Shown: in pieces, positions 5,996 to 7,408 of the stretch
How the letters are laid out: each line of letters begins with the position of its first letter
How positions within the stretch are numbered: position 1 is the stretch's first letter
Assembly (NCBI GenBank): GCA_003250175.1
Contig: QKHD01000224.1
Location: forward strand, 1-7,408
Source of the DNA: Helicobacteraceae bacterium
GTDB lineage: Bacteria; Campylobacterota; Campylobacteria; Campylobacterales; SZUA-545
Length of the DNA stretch: 7,408 nt
Reading direction: 5' to 3'
Notes under the pieces: generated by a model
Database searches by the model: none
Seen by the model: only the letters and a program-made list of their open reading frames with translations
What the model was told of the DNA's origin: nothing
Translations under genes and position numbers: made by a program

Positions 5996-6991
5996 TTACT
6001 TGCCAGCGTAAGGGACCAGAGCACTGCCCCAGGTCAGACCGCCGCCGAAGGCATCGAGCAGCATCAGATCACCGGTTTTTAAGCGACCTGCTTCATAGGC
6101 ATCGTTGATGGCCATGGGAATGGATGCTGCGGAGGTGTTGCCAAATTTGTCCACGGTTAAAACCAGTTGATCGTCCCGGATACCGATAGCATCGCCGACG
6201 GCTTTGATAATACGGTAGTTAGCCTGGTGAGGAATAAAGAGTTTGATGTCATCCAGGGTGATGTTGTTGTTTTTGACCATCTCTTCGACATCATTGGTCA
6301 GGGTACGGACGGCGACTTTGAAGGTTTCGTTGCCCTTCATCTTCATAAAATGAAGACGCTCGTCGGTTACGTAAGCAGAGCACGGGTGTTTGGAGCCGCC
6401 TCCCGGAGTAATCAGAAAATCCTGGTAGGTTCCGTCGGCACTGATGTGGATATCGCGGATTCGCTCGTCTGCATTATCGGTTGCTGTGATAATGGCGGCA
6501 CCGGCACCGTCACCAAAAAGTACGCAGGTAGTTCGGTCGGAATAATCGACGAATTTGCTCAGGGCTTCGGCACCGACGATGAGAATATTTTTCATCATGC
6601 CGGATTCGATATAGGCTTTGGCGGTAGAAAGCGCATAGATAAATCCGGTACAGGCAGCCAGAACGTCGAAGGCAGGAATGTTTTTGACACCCAGTTTATC
6701 CGCAAGGACACAGGCGGTTGAGGGCATAAAGAGGTAGTCTCCGGAGATGGAGGCGACAATGATCATATCCAGATCTTCAGCCGTCATACCGGCACGCTTG
6801 AGGGCGATGAGTGCTGCCTCTTTACCCAGATCGCTGGCGGTCTGATCATCGGCGGAGATGTGGCGGTTTTTAATACCGGAACGCTTCGTGATCCACTCGT
6901 CGCTGGTGTCTACGATTTTTTCAAGATCTTGATTGGTCAGAATCTTTTCGGGTACATAGGCACCGATAGAGCGGAACGAAGCATAAGCCAC
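5996..6991 (-). CDS. fabH: Beta-ketoacyl-ACP synthase III (FabH)
   Basis: FabH starts type II fatty-acid synthesis by condensing an acyl-CoA (usually acetyl-CoA) with malonyl-ACP. The 331-residue thiolase-fold protein carries the complete catalytic triad: C114 in AACTGF, H255 in PHQAN and N285 in GNTSAASIP. Other family marks are DEWITKRSGI (31-40), GDGAGAAII (160-168) and the C-terminal GGGLTWGSAL (316-325). Length is normal. The start is a GTG at 6991, supported by AAAGGA (6998-7003) six bases upstream. The first base of the GTG is the last base of the plsX TAG stop, so plsX and fabH overlap by one base and are co-translated. The plsX-fabH pairing is widespread in bacteria and links fatty-acid initiation with membrane phospholipid synthesis. 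Confidence 0.97.
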   Translation of the reverse strand: MAYASFRSIGAYVPEKILTNQDLEKIVDTSDEWITKRSGIKNRHISADDQTASDLGKEAALIALKRAGMTAEDLDMIIVASISGDYLFMPSTACVLADKLGVKNIPAFDVLAACTGFIYALSTAKAYIESGMMKNILIVGAEALSKFVDYSDRTTCVLFGDGAGAAIITATDNADERIRDIHISADGTYQDFLITPGGGSKHPCSAYVTDERLHFMKMKGNETFKVAVRTLTNDVEEMVKNNNITLDDIKLFIPHQANYRIIKAVGDAIGIRDDQLVLTVDKFGNTSAASIPMAINDAYEAGRLKTGDLMLLDAFGGGLTWGSALVPYAGK

Positions 6992-7408
6992 TAAGCGTCC
7001 TTTTTCTTAGAAAGGTAGCGTTCGTTGTAGAGACGGATGTCTTCGTTGACTCCGGATTCAATAAAACGAACAGCCTGGAAAATAGCGTTTTTAATCGCCT
7101 TGGCGTTGCTTTTGCCATGACTGACGATGGCGCATCCGTTAATACCAAGGAGGGGTGCGCCGCCGTATTCGGCATAATCAATCTGACGTTTTAGGGATTT
7201 AAAGGCTCCCAGCATAAAGACGGAACCGAGAATGGCCCAGAAAGACTTTTTGATAGAAATTTTCAGAAAACCTTTAATCGCGGAGGCAACACCTTCGCTG
7301 GTTTTAAGAAGTACATTTCCAACAAAACCGTCGCAGACGACCACGTCAACGCGACCATTGAAAATATCATTGCCCTCAACGTTGCCGATGAAATTGAAGT
7401 TTTCCAGT
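6991..7408 (-). CDS. plsX: Phosphate acyltransferase PlsX, C-terminal part (cut by right edge)
   Basis: The reading frame is open from the right edge (first complete codon at 7407) to a TAG at 6991, giving the last 138 residues. PlsX converts acyl-ACP to acyl phosphate, the acyl donor used by PlsY to make lysophosphatidic acid. Visible signatures are NFIGNVEGNDIFNG, VDVVVCDGFVGNVLLKTSEG and DYAEYGGAPLLGINGCAIVSHG, the last read as adjacent segments; all are typical of the C-terminal half of PlsX. The C-terminus ends in a lysine-rich KKKDA. A GTG at 7344 is an internal valine codon and not a start. The gene overlaps fabH by one base. Upstream, many bacteria have rpmF, but that lies outside the window. 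Confidence 0.96.
   Translation of the reverse strand, partial: LENFNFIGNVEGNDIFNGRVDVVVCDGFVGNVLLKTSEGVASAIKGFLKISIKKSFWAILGSVFMLGAFKSLKRQIDYAEYGGAPLLGINGCAIVSHGKSNAKAIKNAIFQAVRFIESGVNEDIRLYNERYLSKKKDA
6998..7003 (-). promoter_or_regulatory. Shine-Dalgarno for the GTG start of fabH
   Basis: AAAGGA lies six bases before the GTG at 6991, inside the final codons of plsX. It supports the GTG start; no in-frame ATG is available nearby. Confidence 0.6.

Noticed and set aside
5976..6010. T-rich run after fabH as a possible terminator
   Set aside because: The only nearby pairing is a four-base stem before the T-run, too weak to call an intrinsic terminator.
6167..6721. A 184-codon plus-strand open frame
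   Set aside because: It lies wholly antisense to the fabH catalytic region, which is intact and conserved; the translation resembles no protein family I know.
1..7408. Search for a novel system, mobile element, CRISPR array, tRNA or non-coding RNA gene
   Set aside because: Almost all of the window is conserved coding sequence, the gaps are 65 bases or less, and no array, transposase, attachment-like repeat or cloverleaf was seen on either strand.

Overview
This window is ordinary chromosomal core DNA in which every gene lies on the minus strand. The proteins and gene order point to a Campylobacterota (epsilonproteobacterial) genome. The run rpmE, rsmI, TrmH/SpoU methyltransferase, single-pass membrane protein, periplasmic protein, class I/II aminotransferase is the order I recall from memory for the Campylobacter jejuni Cj0155c to Cj0150c block. 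Base composition looks close to half GC by eye, higher than Campylobacter or Helicobacter. A free-living relative such as a Sulfurimonas, Sulfuricurvum or Sulfurovum type is therefore a reasonable but unproven guess.

Layout in the direction of transcription (right to left): the C-terminal part of plsX (cut by the right edge) and fabH overlap by one base and start phospholipid and fatty-acid synthesis. After a 56-base gap with a good extended -10 element come ftsW and murG, which polymerise glycan and make lipid II. A short gap holding a weak terminator-like hairpin and a perfect TATAAT leads into rpmE, rsmI, the rlmB-like methyltransferase, a RodZ-like single-pass membrane protein, a secreted periplasmic protein, and the N-terminal 84 residues of an aminotransferase that runs off the left edge.

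Functionally, the right half is an envelope-building block (acyl phosphate, type II fatty-acid initiation, lipid II, SEDS polymerase). The left half is a translation block (a zinc-type L31 protein plus methyltransferases for 16S and 23S rRNA) that continues into two conserved proteins of unknown function and an amino-acid enzyme. Overlapping starts and stops (1, 4, 4 and 14 bases) suggest tight translational coupling.

I found no mobile element, CRISPR array, tRNA, rRNA or defence-like system. The points most worth a second look are a probable CTG start codon for murG, a perfect 9-bp hairpin beside an abnormally close Shine-Dalgarno at rlmB, and the two uncharacterised, coupled envelope proteins. 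No intergenic gap exceeds 65 bases.
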